From Actinomycetaceae bacterium TAE3-ERU4 (GTDB lineage Bacteria > Actinomycetota > Actinomycetes > Actinomycetales > Actinomycetaceae): a stretch of DNA of 64,000 nucleotides. The stretch lies in contig JAHUUJ010000002.1 in NCBI GenBank assembly GCA_019218365.1, positions 336,307-400,306 of the forward strand, written 5' to 3'. Below the pieces are notes generated by a model. That model saw nothing but the letters and a program-made list of their open reading frames with translations, made no database searches and had not been told where the DNA came from. Position numbers and translations under genes: made by a program. Below are positions 46,999 through 60,906 of the stretch, piece after piece; the first letter of the stretch is position 1, and each line of letters begins with the position of its first letter.

Positions 46999-47757
46999 TT
47001 ATTCTCCTGCGGGGTGGGCCGTTGTGTCGGTTGGTTCTAGTGATTGCGGTTTAATTTGTCCTAGCCCGGCATAGGTGCCGGCAACTACTTGACGGGCTAG
47101 TTTTTGAGCTGAACGCCAGCCGTAGTATGCACCAACGCCGAGGGGAATTGCGCGTCCAATTAGTTGCTTGATTGTCTTTTTCGTTGCTTTTTTAGCCGCG
47201 TATCGGGCAAGCATCCGATTGATGGTACGGCTTTTACTGGTATTGAGAGAATTAAGGGTGGCTTTAGCCCACAGAGCCCCGGATTGTCCGAGTCCACTCA
47301 TTACTTCTTGGACGCTGTTAGGCCCGAGTAAGGCCGTTAGTAGAAGCATTCTCCGAGTCTCTATGGAGGAGTGGTCTATGCCCTCTACCTCGGCAACCGA
47401 GAGAACATAAGCGGCCGTGTGAGAGAGAAATGTTGCCAACTGGGCTGAGGTAAGAGCAAATGAAGCAAGGGTACCAACCCCGGGCATGATGGCGGCAGCT
47501 CCACTTGCTCCACCTGCTGTACCTGCTATTTTCACGAAGTTCTTAGAAAGTATCTCCAAAAGTTCCTCGGAAGTAGCTTCAGGATGTTTCTTACGGAGCC
47601 TGACTACCCGTTTTTTAATCAGAGATGCGGGTAGGGAAATCGCCGTATCTATGGCTCTAAATATCTCTTTATCGCTTTTATTTAGCTGCTGTGAGGTAAA
47701 GAGAAGGGCAATATTCTTGCCGGTATTTTTAGCCTTATTGGTGAGGTATTTAGGCAT
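46999..47757 (-). CDS. Conserved membrane-associated protein, EcsC-like
   Basis: 252 residues. A Gly/Ala-rich hydrophobic stretch ([21 protein letters not shown] near 78-98) and following helices resemble the EcsC family core. The rest is strongly basic, with [16 protein letters not shown] lysine clusters ([15 protein letters not shown] near 190). No catalytic motif is seen. It overlaps OsmC by one base (TAATG) and lies one base from thyA, so it belongs to the DUF2505-OsmC-thyA-folA operon. EcsC identity is tentative. Confidence 0.65.
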   Translation of the reverse strand: MPKYLTNKAKNTGKNIALLFTSQQLNKSDKEIFRAIDTAISLPASLIKKRVVRLRKKHPEATSEELLEILSKNFVKIAGTAGGASGAAAIMPGVGTLASFALTSAQLATFLSHTAAYVLSVAEVEGIDHSSIETRRMLLLTALLGPNSVQEVMSGLGQSGALWAKATLNSLNTSKSRTINRMLARYAAKKATKKTIKQLIGRAIPLGVGAYYGWRSAQKLARQVVAGTYAGLGQIKPQSLEPTDTTAHPAGE

Positions 47758-48224
47758 TAAGCGTCTTTCGGCTCATAGGTGATTGCCCGTTCGTAGGAGG
47801 CACCTTCCTTGAGAGTATGTCCGATGGTGCAGTATTTTTCAATTGCCCGATAGGCATATTCTGTTGTCTTTACCTGTTCTTCAGAGGTTAGCTCAGAATC
47901 CTCTACGACGATTTCTACTTGGAAACTTTCGAAACGGTCGTCTTCTTCGATGAACTTACCGGAGATTCCCACCTTTGCTTTGAAGTCTTTCCCCAGGCTA
48001 CGGGCGAGGGAATGATCAGCGGAAAGAGTGTTGCAGGTAGCCAGGGCAATCTTTAGTAGCTCACCGGGGCTAAATTGGCCTTCCCCCATCCCAATTTGTA
48101 CTTCGGCGCCTTTGGAATTACGTGCCACGTAGGAGCGTTCACCGGTGCGTTCTGCCCAAAGGGGTGCGTGTGGGCCGTTGGCAGCTTGTGGTTCTACATT
48201 GATATTCAGTTCTTCATTTGCCAT
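47757..48224 (-). CDS. OsmC-family peroxiredoxin-like protein
   Basis: 155 residues. The two cysteines expected for OsmC/Ohr thiol peroxidases are present, in LLKIALATCNTLSAD and EKYCTIGHTLKEG. Such proteins reduce organic hydroperoxides. Start ATG 48224 with AGGAGAG upstream. It is 18 bases downstream of DUF2505. Confidence 0.9.
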   Translation of the reverse strand: MANEELNINVEPQAANGPHAPLWAERTGERSYVARNSKGAEVQIGMGEGQFSPGELLKIALATCNTLSADHSLARSLGKDFKAKVGISGKFIEEDDRFESFQVEIVVEDSELTSEEQVKTTEYAYRAIEKYCTIGHTLKEGASYERAITYEPKDA

Positions 48225-48242
48225 TTTTCTCTCCTAGTGGGA

Positions 48243-48746
48243 CTATCTGTGGTCTTTTAGGTATCGGGTAGCCGCGGAAACTTCTCGATTTTCGATTTCT
48301 TTGATATATCCGCTTGCTTTGTTTTCTATAGTTTTACCAAAGAAAGGTACCGTGATAGTGAATTCTCCTTCGAGTTTAGCCTCAGTTTGTTCTCCATTGG
48401 CATTTAACGTGAGTAAAAAAGCGACTTTGAGAGGAATTTTTTTAACGTTAACGGTGAAAGTGCAGGTGGCTTCTTGATTTCCTTCGTAGTGTAGAACTTC
48501 AATCGTTTCAAGCGAGGCGTCTTTGGGAATGAATTTTTCCAAGCTCGCAGGAATCAGCGCACCGATTGTTTCGTGGTTAATTGCTATTTCTGTTAGTACT
48601 CGGGTTTGTCCATCGGCTTCTTGGGATGCTACAACCTCGTTTACAAGAGCCGCGGGTAGGCGGTATTTACGAAAATCAGGATTTGACAGCATAGAGATAG
48701 TTGCATCTATAGGTGCTGGATATTGGTAATGCAGTGATACCTTCAT
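48243..48746 (-). CDS. DUF2505 family protein
   Basis: 167 residues of a predicted SRPBCC/START-like ligand-binding fold known only as DUF2505 in actinobacteria. Recognised by the MKVSLHYQYPAPIDATISML start (polar-hydrophobic beta strand then helix), the IPLKVAFLLTLNANGEQTEAK strand pair, and the closing helix KASGYIKEIENREVSAATRYL. No catalytic residues are evident. First gene of the operon that ends with folA. Confidence 0.75.
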   Translation of the reverse strand: MKVSLHYQYPAPIDATISMLSNPDFRKYRLPAALVNEVVASQEADGQTRVLTEIAINHETIGALIPASLEKFIPKDASLETIEVLHYEGNQEATCTFTVNVKKIPLKVAFLLTLNANGEQTEAKLEGEFTITVPFFGKTIENKASGYIKEIENREVSAATRYLKDHR

Positions 48747-48825
48747 GGAGACTCCCGATAGGTGAATGTAACTGTTTTTTTATCATACAGCCCCCTCTTA
48801 ATCCGTGTGGCGGTACGATGGTGGG

Positions 48826-50313
48826 GTGCAGACTTTAAGCGAAATTATAGAACGCAATAACTGTCGGGATTTATCTGACTTGGATATTGATTGGCTCCAT
48901 GTATTGGTTTCCGATTGGCAGATTTTGGCTGATTTAGCTTCGGCTGATTTGATTTTATGGCTTCCTGACGAGAACGAGCAGTTTGTAGCGGTAGCGCACT
49001 GTCGTCCTTCTACTGCCGCAACTGTGCACGTTGAAGATATTTTGGGTTTGTACCTACCTGCTTCGCGTTGTCAAGAACTACGTCGCGTGATGGATACGGG
49101 AGTTTCTTTTTCCCCGGCGGCTCCGAGATGGGCTGGTTCATATTCAGTTGATGAAACAATTGTTCCTGTTACGCATAATGGGCGAATTATCGGCGTTGTG
49201 AGTTGTGAGTCCAATATCGGAGCGGCTTCTTCGTTTTCCAGCTTTGATCACTGGTTTACAGATTCAGCTGAGATTTTGATGAAGATGATTGCAACTGGTG
49301 AATATCCTTATCAGGCCACCCCAACTTCGGCATTTAATGGTGCCCCACGTGTTGTTGACGGGGTCGTAAGAATTGATGAAGAAGGTGTGATATTAGGGAT
49401 TTCCCCTAATGCTCGTTCTTGTTTCCGCCGAATTGGTATTCGTGGACAGATGGTTGGAGACCGTTTAGTACAGGCTGTAACTGAACGGGTAGAAAATGGT
49501 GTTTCTACGGTTGATGAGGCACTTCCTTTGGTTCTAATGGGAAGGGCTGCTTGGCGTACCGAACTTGAACTTGCTGGGGCAACTATTTCTTTACGGGCGT
49601 TGCCGTTGCATGTTAACGGTAAGAGACAAGGCGCGGTAGTTCTTTGTCGAGATGTTTCGGAAGTTCGACGTATTGAACGCGAGATTATGTCTAAGGAAGC
49701 TACTATCCGCGAGATTCATCATCGGGTAAAGAATAATCTGGCGACGGTTTCTGCCTTGATTCGTTTGCAGGCTAGGCGTTCTGATAATCCTTTGATTAAA
49801 CAGGCTTTGGCTGAGGCTGAGCGGCGTGTGTCGACAATTTCCACGGTGCATGAGGCGCTGTCGGCAACTTTAGAAACGGAATTAGACTATACTGCATTAG
49901 CTCGAAAGATTGCTTCTAACGCCGCAATTTTGGCCTCTAGTAATCATCTTATTGAGGTTCGTGTAGAGGGTGATTTTGGGGTAGTCGATGCTGATTGTGC
50001 TTCTACACTTTCAACTGTGTTGGCGGAGTTGGTCGCTAATTCTGTGGAACATGGGTATTCAAATCATGGGGGAACAATACAGGTTTTGGTTGAACGTCGA
50101 GGGCCGTATGTGCTTGTAACGGTTCGTGATGAGGGCATTTCAATAAATCCGGACAGAATCGGTAAGGGATTAGGAACTCAGATTGTCTCCTCACTAGTAA
50201 AAGCTGAGTTGCAGGGAACAATTAGCTGGACCCCGCGGGAGACAGGCGGCACTGATGCCGTTTTTAGTGCCCTGGTCGATAGGAACGCACGCCGTGCGGC
50301 GGGGCGAGCCTAA
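48826..50313 (+). CDS. pdtaS: Soluble sensor histidine kinase, PdtaS type
   Basis: 495 residues: GAF domain (about 5-145), PAS domain (about 165-285), HisKA_2/HWE dimerisation helix with phospho-accepting His in REIHHRVKNNLATV (His298/His299), and HATPase (about 370-490, with ELVANSVEHGY as N box and RDEGISINPD as G1 box). No membrane segment. In M. tuberculosis PdtaS phosphorylates the RNA-binding antiterminator PdtaR; that partner is not in this window. TACGAT at 48814-48819 lies six bases before GTG 48826 and there is no ribosome site, so translation probably begins at the transcript end. WhiB1 follows convergently, as in M. tuberculosis. Confidence 0.9.
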   Translation: MQTLSEIIERNNCRDLSDLDIDWLHVLVSDWQILADLASADLILWLPDENEQFVAVAHCRPSTAATVHVEDILGLYLPASRCQELRRVMDTGVSFSPAAPRWAGSYSVDETIVPVTHNGRIIGVVSCESNIGAASSFSSFDHWFTDSAEILMKMIATGEYPYQATPTSAFNGAPRVVDGVVRIDEEGVILGISPNARSCFRRIGIRGQMVGDRLVQAVTERVENGVSTVDEALPLVLMGRAAWRTELELAGATISLRALPLHVNGKRQGAVVLCRDVSEVRRIEREIMSKEATIREIHHRVKNNLATVSALIRLQARRSDNPLIKQALAEAERRVSTISTVHEALSATLETELDYTALARKIASNAAILASSNHLIEVRVEGDFGVVDADCASTLSTVLAELVANSVEHGYSNHGGTIQVLVERRGPYVLVTVRDEGISINPDRIGKGLGTQIVSSLVKAELQGTISWTPRETGGTDAVFSALVDRNARRAAGRA

Positions 50314-50361
50314 TTTACTTCGAGCTAACTTGGGGCAGTTCTTCTAAGACAAAAGTTTAGG

Positions 50362-50637
50362 CTAGCCGGGACTCCCCGGGCAGCGAATTGCATATTTTGA
50401 ATCGTGGAGCATGCCTTGTTTACGAAGTCGTCGACGTTCTTCTTCGGTAGTTCCTCCCCAAACACCGCAATCTTGCCCGTTTTTTAGTGCCCATTCCAAA
50501 CAAAGATTGAGGACGGCGCAAGATTTGCATACCTCTTTAGCGCGGATTGCCTGAGCATAGGCTGGTGCGCTCTTTCCAATTGGAAAGAATAGCTCAGGGT
50601 CTTCACTAATACAGGCCGCTTTGGAGCGCCAGGTCAT
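50362..50637 (-). CDS. whiB1: WhiB-family Fe-S transcription factor (WhiB1-like)
   Basis: 91-residue redox- and NO-responsive regulator. Four cluster cysteines are Cys9, Cys37, Cys40 and Cys46, and the GVWGG turn is at 58-62, followed by a basic tail (EEERRRLRKQG) for DNA contact. ATG 50637 has AAAGGAG upstream; the longer frame to 50742 is unlikely. Position beside pdtaS supports WhiB1 over WhiB2. Confidence 0.92.
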   Translation of the reverse strand: MTWRSKAACISEDPELFFPIGKSAPAYAQAIRAKEVCKSCAVLNLCLEWALKNGQDCGVWGGTTEEERRRLRKQGMLHDSKYAIRCPGSPG

Positions 50638-50841
50638 TCTTACTCCTTTTTTTGCACTTCGAGTGATTAATTGATGTAGCAAGTGTGCAGCAGTGATGAT
50701 TTTTTGTAAAAAGGAACACGCTGTTAGAGAGGTGATTCTCAATAAGTAACTTTTCTCCTGGGTTGCTTTTATTTGTGCCCTTAGTCTTTGAAAATGAGTA
50801 TTTTTAATTTGCTTTTTCTTGCCCTATTTCCGCAGTTTAAA
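50638..50841. other. Intergenic region upstream of whiB1
   Basis: Contains the whiB1 ribosome site and presumably its promoter. I find no convincing -35/-10 pair or clear terminator for the FtsK-like gene upstream. Confidence 0.4.
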
Positions 50842-53373
50842 TTATGAAAAGAGGGTGGCGGGAAAGAGCTTGTTATTTTGGACTACAAAACAGGCGGGTA
50901 GAGAATCTCTTGTATAACCGGGTAGTGCTAGCTTCGCGTGAGTAAGTGCATCTAATTCACCTTGGATAAAAATGCTGTGTGCAAGTTGTCTGATGGGAAG
51001 CTGGGCAAGATCTATATTTCCGGTAAGAATAACTCTATTTTGGGCTTTGCTAAGTTTTTTGATTAAGTGCTCAAAGCGCAATGTAGAAAGGTAGTTACTG
51101 TTCATTGCTTGAATAGTTTCTTGAGCTTGTGGGAAAAGTACTGTGCCGGGATATTTTTCTGCTTCGCTGAGGAGGGCTAGATATTTTTCCTCGTTAGAGT
51201 CTCCCGCGAGGTAATCTCCCGCCAAGGGATGAAAAATATGCGTGTACCCAGAATAGTTGTTTCTTATAAGAGAGTTGAAGTTTTCTAAATATTCGATGTT
51301 ATTGCTAGCGATTAGGGTAATTTGTCCGGGATTTACGAAAGCTGTTTTCGGAGGTAATCCCGGATGTAAATCAACCATTGCAATTGCTAATTTATTGGCT
51401 TCTAAGGTATGTGGGTACCCCATTTTGGCAGGAAGGGCTGGATACCAAATTGGGTTTTTTGCTAGAGACTTCTTACTGGCTATCTGGCAAGCCTGAACTA
51501 ATTCTTTTAGATTTGTGGGTGGGAGATAGTAGATTTTTATTTTTTCTTCTTCTCCCCGGTTTATTATTGCGTTTCCTGGGAATGGAGGAAGATGCATAGC
51601 GTGGTCATTTTCGAGGATTTCGTATGAATCTGTCGAGGTGGTGACGCGCAGGGCAATTTTAATTTGGCTATTTGCCCTAATCTCTGAGGTAATCGCGCCC
51701 GCGGGACGTTGTGTAGCAAGAATTAGATGGAGTCCCAAGGAACGTCCCTGGGCGGCAAGACGATTTAGGGAGTCTAATTCATGTGGATTCTTTTGGGATA
51801 GCTCTTTTAACTCATCTACAACGATGATAATACGAGGTAGTAACAGACAGGGATTTTGCCGGATATAAGAATCGTAATCTGGGGTATGGACTTCGTAGAA
51901 TAGTTTTTCGCGACGTTCTAGTTCGTATTCTAAGCCTTTTATGGCCCGAGTTGTTTCGCCTGCTTCTAAATCTGTAAGTACACCTATTACGTGAGGGAGA
52001 TCTTTAATTCGTTTAAAGGTTGACCCACCTTTGTAATCGATTAGTACAAGTTGTAGCTGTTGTGGTGAATGCTGCGCACATAAAAGGGCAATCCAGGTTA
52101 GCAGGGTTTCTGATTTACCGGACCCGCTGGTTCCTCCGACTAGGGCATGAGGTCCGTCATTTGTAAGGTCAATGCTGGTTTCTTTTCCACTTTCTGAAAC
52201 TCCGAGAGGGATTTTTAGATGAGGAGTGTTATTTTTCCAGTTTTTGCTTATTTGGCGAGCACTAGGTCTAGCCTGCAAAGGAAGTTGTGGTGTTTGAGTA
52301 AAGCTACTTATTTTTTCTTCCCGGTTAGGGAAAAGCTCTACATCGCCCGTGAGTTGTTTCCACCAAGCTGGAGATAGTGCAACGTGGGGAGCGGGGATGT
52401 TTTGCTGTATTCCCGAGGGAGTTTGGTCGGAGGAAGGGCTGATAATTAGCTGTGGGTGTGTTTTGGGGAGGAACTTATCTGGGGTAGTGATTTCAAGTAT
52501 TTTTAGTGAATTATAGTTTTGTGTACAAAAAAATTGTAATGTTTTTCTAGTTCCTAGTTCTTCTATTACATGAACTTTTCCCTGCAGTAAAAGTTGAGCT
52601 GCAATCCACCTGGCGCACTCGTGGGCGTGGGGGCCATGGAGGTAAATATTTGAGCTTTCTCTTATTTCTATTTGTTTAGGAAATCGCAAATCGCGTTTGA
52701 GTGGCATTAGCCTGGTTTGTGCCTTGCTAAGCCAAACGTTAGCTTTCCAGGTCTTTTCATTTTGGGCTGCAGCGGGAAGGTAGGCGGGGGCGTATGCCAC
52801 GAGTGCGGCAGCATCGTAAATCTGGCGTGGTTTGAGAAGTCTAATTAGAAGAAAAAGGAGAAGTGAAATAAATATCCAAGGAGCTTTTGCCCGAATCGAT
52901 TCAGGAAGAGTAGGAAGAAAGAATCTGGAAAATACTGGAAATAAAAAAATAATGCTGAGGAAAGGAATCAAAGAGGCAAAAATATTTTTTCTTTCATTTG
53001 GGGGAAGGGGAAAAGTAAAGTCGGCGTGCGGAAGGCGATATTCGAAAGTATTTAGGCCGACGTGAATTTGTTGATTAGGTCGGAGGAAGAAAAATTTTTT
53101 CTGTTCTCTTGAGCCTAAGAGAGCTGTTGGTAAGAGAGGGAAGGAAAGCCACAGCGGACCAATCTTTCGTTTTATTTTTAGAGGGGAAAGCAACTGTATG
53201 CGAGCGCGATGCTTAGGATCTTGTGAGCAGGTAAAATGAAGATGAGCACGGGAAGTATAAGAATCTGTGATTCCGCGTGCGCGTCCAATTACTCCTGAGC
53301 CGAGACAAAGCCCAGTATCGGGGCCGGCGATAATCGCTAAATGGGGACTAAGAGTTTCTTGAGCAGTAAGCAT
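50842..53373 (-). CDS. Orphan FHA-FtsK/SpoIIIE ATPase, EssC/EccC-like
   Basis: 843 residues. N-terminal FHA-like domain (about 10-115; GRARG...SRAHLHF), two membrane segments (about 131-150 and 168-185), a degenerate central region, then an FtsK/SpoIIIE ATPase with Walker A GGTSGSGKSETLL (Lys420), YKGGSTFKRIKDLPHVIG, Walker B RIIIVVDELKEL and ATQRP sensor. A C-terminal second ATPase fold lacks a P-loop (NPGQITLIASNN). This is the layout of EssC/EccC motors of type VII secretion, but shorter, with one intact ATPase. No WXG100 protein, EccB/D or other secretion gene is nearby. Leucine/lysine-rich and AT-rich compared with its neighbours. Confidence 0.82.
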   Translation of the reverse strand: MLTAQETLSPHLAIIAGPDTGLCLGSGVIGRARGITDSYTSRAHLHFTCSQDPKHRARIQLLSPLKIKRKIGPLWLSFPLLPTALLGSREQKKFFFLRPNQQIHVGLNTFEYRLPHADFTFPLPPNERKNIFASLIPFLSIIFLFPVFSRFFLPTLPESIRAKAPWIFISLLLFLLIRLLKPRQIYDAAALVAYAPAYLPAAAQNEKTWKANVWLSKAQTRLMPLKRDLRFPKQIEIRESSNIYLHGPHAHECARWIAAQLLLQGKVHVIEELGTRKTLQFFCTQNYNSLKILEITTPDKFLPKTHPQLIISPSSDQTPSGIQQNIPAPHVALSPAWWKQLTGDVELFPNREEKISSFTQTPQLPLQARPSARQISKNWKNNTPHLKIPLGVSESGKETSIDLTNDGPHALVGGTSGSGKSETLLTWIALLCAQHSPQQLQLVLIDYKGGSTFKRIKDLPHVIGVLTDLEAGETTRAIKGLEYELERREKLFYEVHTPDYDSYIRQNPCLLLPRIIIVVDELKELSQKNPHELDSLNRLAAQGRSLGLHLILATQRPAGAITSEIRANSQIKIALRVTTSTDSYEILENDHAMHLPPFPGNAIINRGEEEKIKIYYLPPTNLKELVQACQIASKKSLAKNPIWYPALPAKMGYPHTLEANKLAIAMVDLHPGLPPKTAFVNPGQITLIASNNIEYLENFNSLIRNNYSGYTHIFHPLAGDYLAGDSNEEKYLALLSEAEKYPGTVLFPQAQETIQAMNSNYLSTLRFEHLIKKLSKAQNRVILTGNIDLAQLPIRQLAHSIFIQGELDALTHAKLALPGYTRDSLPACFVVQNNKLFPATLFS

Positions 53374-53480
53374 TTGGATTTCCTTCTTTTAGATATTTTT
53401 ATTGTTTTTCTCTCTTTCTCAGAGGAGAAAGTGGAAAGTTATTAAAGTGTGGAAAACCGCTTTGTGGATATCTTTCTTCT

Positions 53481-57439
<3,959 letters not shown>

Positions 57440-57560
57440 AGCAACTAAGGTAGCATGAAAGGTGTGATTTAGGTCTTTTTTCTACTTGGTTAGGCGCTTG
57501 TTTTTGTTGCTCACAGCAGAGCTGGATTAAGTTTTTTATTTTTTCGTATAGACTTTAAGC

Positions 57561-57857
57561 ATGTCTGATTTTTCAACCGAGATGGTAATGCGTCTGGCCT
57601 CTATGGCACGGATCGCGATTACCGAAGAAGAAGCAAATTCGTTAGCGGCCGAGTTGGAGGTTATTACCCAGTCGGTCGAAAAGGTTCAGCGGGTGGCAAC
57701 CGATGATGTTCCCGCTACCTCTCACCCGATTGCGCTGGAAAATGTTATGCGCGTTGATGAGGTAGGTGAGACCCTTGACCGAGATGAGGTTTTGGCTGCC
57801 GCACCCCTTGCACAATCTGGAATGTTCAAGGTGGCACAGATTCTGGGGGAGGAATAA
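57561..57857 (+). CDS. gatC: Aspartyl/glutamyl-tRNA amidotransferase subunit C
   Basis: 98-residue small subunit of GatCAB, which amidates Glu-tRNA(Gln) and Asp-tRNA(Asn). [20 protein letters not shown] and the C-terminal [19 protein letters not shown] are the GatC signatures. TATAGA at 57547-57552 lies eight bases before the ATG and no ribosome site is visible, so the operon message may be leaderless. Two bases separate it from gatA. Confidence 0.94.
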   Translation: MSDFSTEMVMRLASMARIAITEEEANSLAAELEVITQSVEKVQRVATDDVPATSHPIALENVMRVDEVGETLDRDEVLAAAPLAQSGMFKVAQILGEE

Positions 57858-57859
57858 AA

Positions 57860-59371
57860 ATGTCGGTTGATTTAACTTTAGACGCGCTTGCTTTGGCGCA
57901 GGGACTACGTGATGGTGAATTTACTTCGGTGGAGCTAACCCAGGCTTGCCTAGATAGAATCGCGGCTTTTGATTCTCGTGTCCACGCTTTTTTGCACATT
58001 GATTCCGAGGGCGCTTTAGCTGTTGCGGCACAGGTTGATGCTTTGCGTGCCAAGGGTGAAGAATTACACCCTCTGGCCGGTGTGCCGATTGCTTTGAAGG
58101 ACAATATCGTTACTCGGGGTATGCCGACGACTTGTGGGTCGCGCATGTTGGAAGGGTGGCTGCCTCCTTACGATGCGACTGTTGTGAAGCGGATTAAGGC
58201 AGCTCGTTTACCGATTTTGGGTAAGACCAATATGGACGAGTTTGCGATGGGATCTTCTTGTGAGCACTCGGCGTTTGGTCCCACGCATAACCCCTGGGAT
58301 TTGGATCGGATTCCGGGTGGTTCCGGTGGTGGTTCCGCCGCTGCAGTGGCTGCTTTTATGGTTCCTTTGGCGCTTGGATCGGACACTGGTGGTTCAATCC
58401 GTCAGCCCGCAGCCGTGACAGGTACTGTCGGCTCTAAGCCTACTTACGGTGCGATTTCTCGTTATGGTTTGGTGGCGATGGCCTCGTCCCTTGACCAGAT
58501 TGGTCCGGTTACCCGTTCGGTGCGTGACGCTGCAGCTTTGCAAGAGTTGATTGGTGGATTTGATCCGCATGATTCAACTTCTTTGCCTGACTCGCAAGAA
58601 GGTTTGCTGGCCGCTACGCAAGCGGTTGCGCAGAGTGGTTCTTTGGAAGGTTTGCGAATCGGTATTGTTAAGCAGCTTACCGGTGAGGGATACGCTCCTG
58701 AGGTGCAGGAACACTTTGATAATTCGGTGCGTATTTTGCAAGAACGCGGTGCCAGCGTGGTAGAGGTGGATTGCCCTTCCTTTGACTATGCGATGGGTGC
58801 TTATTACCTGATTATGCCGGCTGAAGTTTCTTCTAACCTGGCTCGTTTTGATGGTGTCCGTTACGGTTTGCGTGTGGAACCGTCCGAGGGGCCAGTAACT
58901 GCCGAGCGCGTAATGGCCGCCACTCGTGCAGCCGGGTTCGGTTCTGAGGTTAAGCGACGCATTATTTTGGGTACGTTTGTGCTTTCTTCCGGTCAGGTTG
59001 ATGCCTATTACGGTGCCGCTCAGAAAGTACGTACTTTGATTCAGAGGGATTTTGCCGCTGCGTTTGAGAAGGCGGATGTTTTGATTTCTCCGACTGCGCC
59101 GACTACGGCCTTTAAGTTGGGGGAGAAAGAATCTGATCCGATGGCAATGTATCTCAACGATGTGGCTACGGTTCCGGCGAACCTCGCTGGTGTTCCGGCA
59201 ATTTCTGTTCCGAATGGTCTTGATGCTAAGGGCTTGCCGGTTGGTTTCCAGGTAATTGCTCCGGCTCACGAAGATCGTTTGATGTATGAAGTTGCGCAAC
59301 TGCTGGTTACGGGAAGTGAAGATCATACTCCCGACAGCTGCCCAGCGAAAGATTGGAAGGCGGAAGACTGA
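57860..59371 (+). CDS. gatA: Glutamyl-tRNA(Gln) amidotransferase subunit A
   Basis: 503-residue amidase subunit that releases ammonia from glutamine. The amidase triad is Lys80 (PIALKDNI), Ser155 ([11 protein letters not shown]) and nucleophile Ser179 ([13 protein letters not shown]). Overlaps gatB by one base (TGATG). Confidence 0.97.
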   Translation: MSVDLTLDALALAQGLRDGEFTSVELTQACLDRIAAFDSRVHAFLHIDSEGALAVAAQVDALRAKGEELHPLAGVPIALKDNIVTRGMPTTCGSRMLEGWLPPYDATVVKRIKAARLPILGKTNMDEFAMGSSCEHSAFGPTHNPWDLDRIPGGSGGGSAAAVAAFMVPLALGSDTGGSIRQPAAVTGTVGSKPTYGAISRYGLVAMASSLDQIGPVTRSVRDAAALQELIGGFDPHDSTSLPDSQEGLLAATQAVAQSGSLEGLRIGIVKQLTGEGYAPEVQEHFDNSVRILQERGASVVEVDCPSFDYAMGAYYLIMPAEVSSNLARFDGVRYGLRVEPSEGPVTAERVMAATRAAGFGSEVKRRIILGTFVLSSGQVDAYYGAAQKVRTLIQRDFAAAFEKADVLISPTAPTTAFKLGEKESDPMAMYLNDVATVPANLAGVPAISVPNGLDAKGLPVGFQVIAPAHEDRLMYEVAQLLVTGSEDHTPDSCPAKDWKAED

Positions 59372-60867
59372 TGGCTGATTTGATTAAGTACGAGGACGCA
59401 GTTTCTAAATACGACCCGGTTTTGGGGCTTGAGGTTCACGTGGAGCTGGGAACGAAAACGAAAATGTTTGACGCTGCTCCGAATGAATTTGGGGGCGATC
59501 CAAATACTTTCTTGACTCCGGTTTCCTTGGGATTGCCCGGTTCTTTGCCGGTGGTCAATGCTACTGCGGTGGAATATGCAATTCGTATTGGTTTGGCGCT
59601 TAACTGTAAGATTGCTGAATACTGTCGTTTTTCGCGTAAGAACTATTTCTATCCGGACTTGACTAAGGCGTTCCAGACTTCTCAGTACGACGAGCCGATT
59701 GCCTATGATGGTTATTTGGACGTTGAACTTGATGACGGTGAGATTTTCCGCGTTCCCATTGAGCGTGCGCACATGGAAGAAGACGCCGGTAAAAACACCC
59801 ACCTCGGCGGTGATAGCGGTCGTATTCACGGTGCTTCAGCTTCTTTGGTTGACTATAACCGTGCGGGTGTCCCGTTGGTGGAAATCGTAACTCGCCCGAT
59901 TGAAGGCGCGGGGGAGCGAGCTCCTGAGGTAGCAGCCAAATATGTACAGACTTTGCGGGATATTTTCCGGGCGATTGGCGTGTCGGAAGCGCGTATGGAA
60001 CGCGGTAATGTGCGTGCGGATGTCAACGTTTCATTGCGTCCTTCCGCAGATGCTCCTTTGGGTACTCGTACCGAGACGAAGAATGTTAACTCTTTCCGCT
60101 CAATAGAGCGGGCGGTACGTTATGAGATTCGTCGTCAGGGTGCAACTTTGGACAAGGGCGAGGCCGTTTTCCAAGAGACTCGTCACTTCCATGAGGAAGA
60201 CGGATCGACTTCCTCGGGCCGCGCTAAGACCGATGCTGAAGACTACCGTTATTTCCCGGAACCTGATTTGGTTCCACTGCGTCCTTCGCGTGAGTGGGTT
60301 GAAGAAATTCGTGCTTCGTTGCCCGAGCTTCCTCAGGAACGTCGTCGCCGTTTGCTTGCCGAATGGGGATACACGGATATGGAAATGCGCGACGTGGTTA
60401 ATGCCGGTGCGCTTGATTTGATTGAAGCTACTGTCAACGCTGGAGCTAGCGCTCTGGCTGCTCGTAAGTGGTGGATGGGAGAACTTTCACGAGCCGCAAA
60501 GGACGCTGGAATAACCCTGGAAGAACTGCCAATTGAGCCGGTTGCGATTGCTCAGTTACAACAGATGGTTGACGAGGGCAAGCTTAACGACAAGTTGGCA
60601 CGTCAGGTTTTGGAAGGCGTGTTAGCTGGCGAGGGTGATCCCGCGAAGGTTGCCACTGATCGTGGTTTGGAAGTTGTTTCAGATGATTCGGCTCTAATCG
60701 CTGCGGTTGACGAGGCTTTAGCTGCTGACCCCTCTATTGCGGAAGCTATCCGCGGGGGCCGTGTACAGGCCGCTGGTGCGGTTGTGGGTGCGGTTATGAA
60801 AGCCACGCGCGGGCAGGCTGATGCTGCTCGTGTGCGCGAACTGGTTATGGAGCGTGTCGGTATCTGA
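59371..60867 (+). CDS. gatB: Aspartyl/glutamyl-tRNA amidotransferase subunit B
   Basis: 498-residue kinase/transamidase subunit that activates the misacylated tRNA carboxylate and receives ammonia from Gat[53 protein letters not shown] and [12 protein letters not shown] are typical, and the C-terminal YqeY-like tail ([16 protein letters not shown]) is complete. The ATG at 59371, sharing a base with the gatA stop, is chosen over an in-frame GTG or similar start inside gatA. Confidence 0.97.
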   Translation: MADLIKYEDAVSKYDPVLGLEVHVELGTKTKMFDAAPNEFGGDPNTFLTPVSLGLPGSLPVVNATAVEYAIRIGLALNCKIAEYCRFSRKNYFYPDLTKAFQTSQYDEPIAYDGYLDVELDDGEIFRVPIERAHMEEDAGKNTHLGGDSGRIHGASASLVDYNRAGVPLVEIVTRPIEGAGERAPEVAAKYVQTLRDIFRAIGVSEARMERGNVRADVNVSLRPSADAPLGTRTETKNVNSFRSIERAVRYEIRRQGATLDKGEAVFQETRHFHEEDGSTSSGRAKTDAEDYRYFPEPDLVPLRPSREWVEEIRASLPELPQERRRRLLAEWGYTDMEMRDVVNAGALDLIEATVNAGASALAARKWWMGELSRAAKDAGITLEELPIEPVAIAQLQQMVDEGKLNDKLARQVLEGVLAGEGDPAKVATDRGLEVVSDDSALIAAVDEALAADPSIAEAIRGGRVQAAGAVVGAVMKATRGQADAARVRELVMERVGI

Positions 60868-60906
60868 GTATTACTCTGGCCGACGATAGTTAGGAGATAG
60901 AGGCAA

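Noticed and set aside
50660..50710. Possible CRP-like site (GTGTGCAGCAGTGA) upstream of whiB1
   Set aside because: Only half-site resemblance; the two halves do not form the TGTGA-N6-TCACA dyad.
58574..59829. Long antisense frames opposite gatA and gatB
   Set aside because: They mirror the codon pattern of the strongly conserved gat genes and show no domains.
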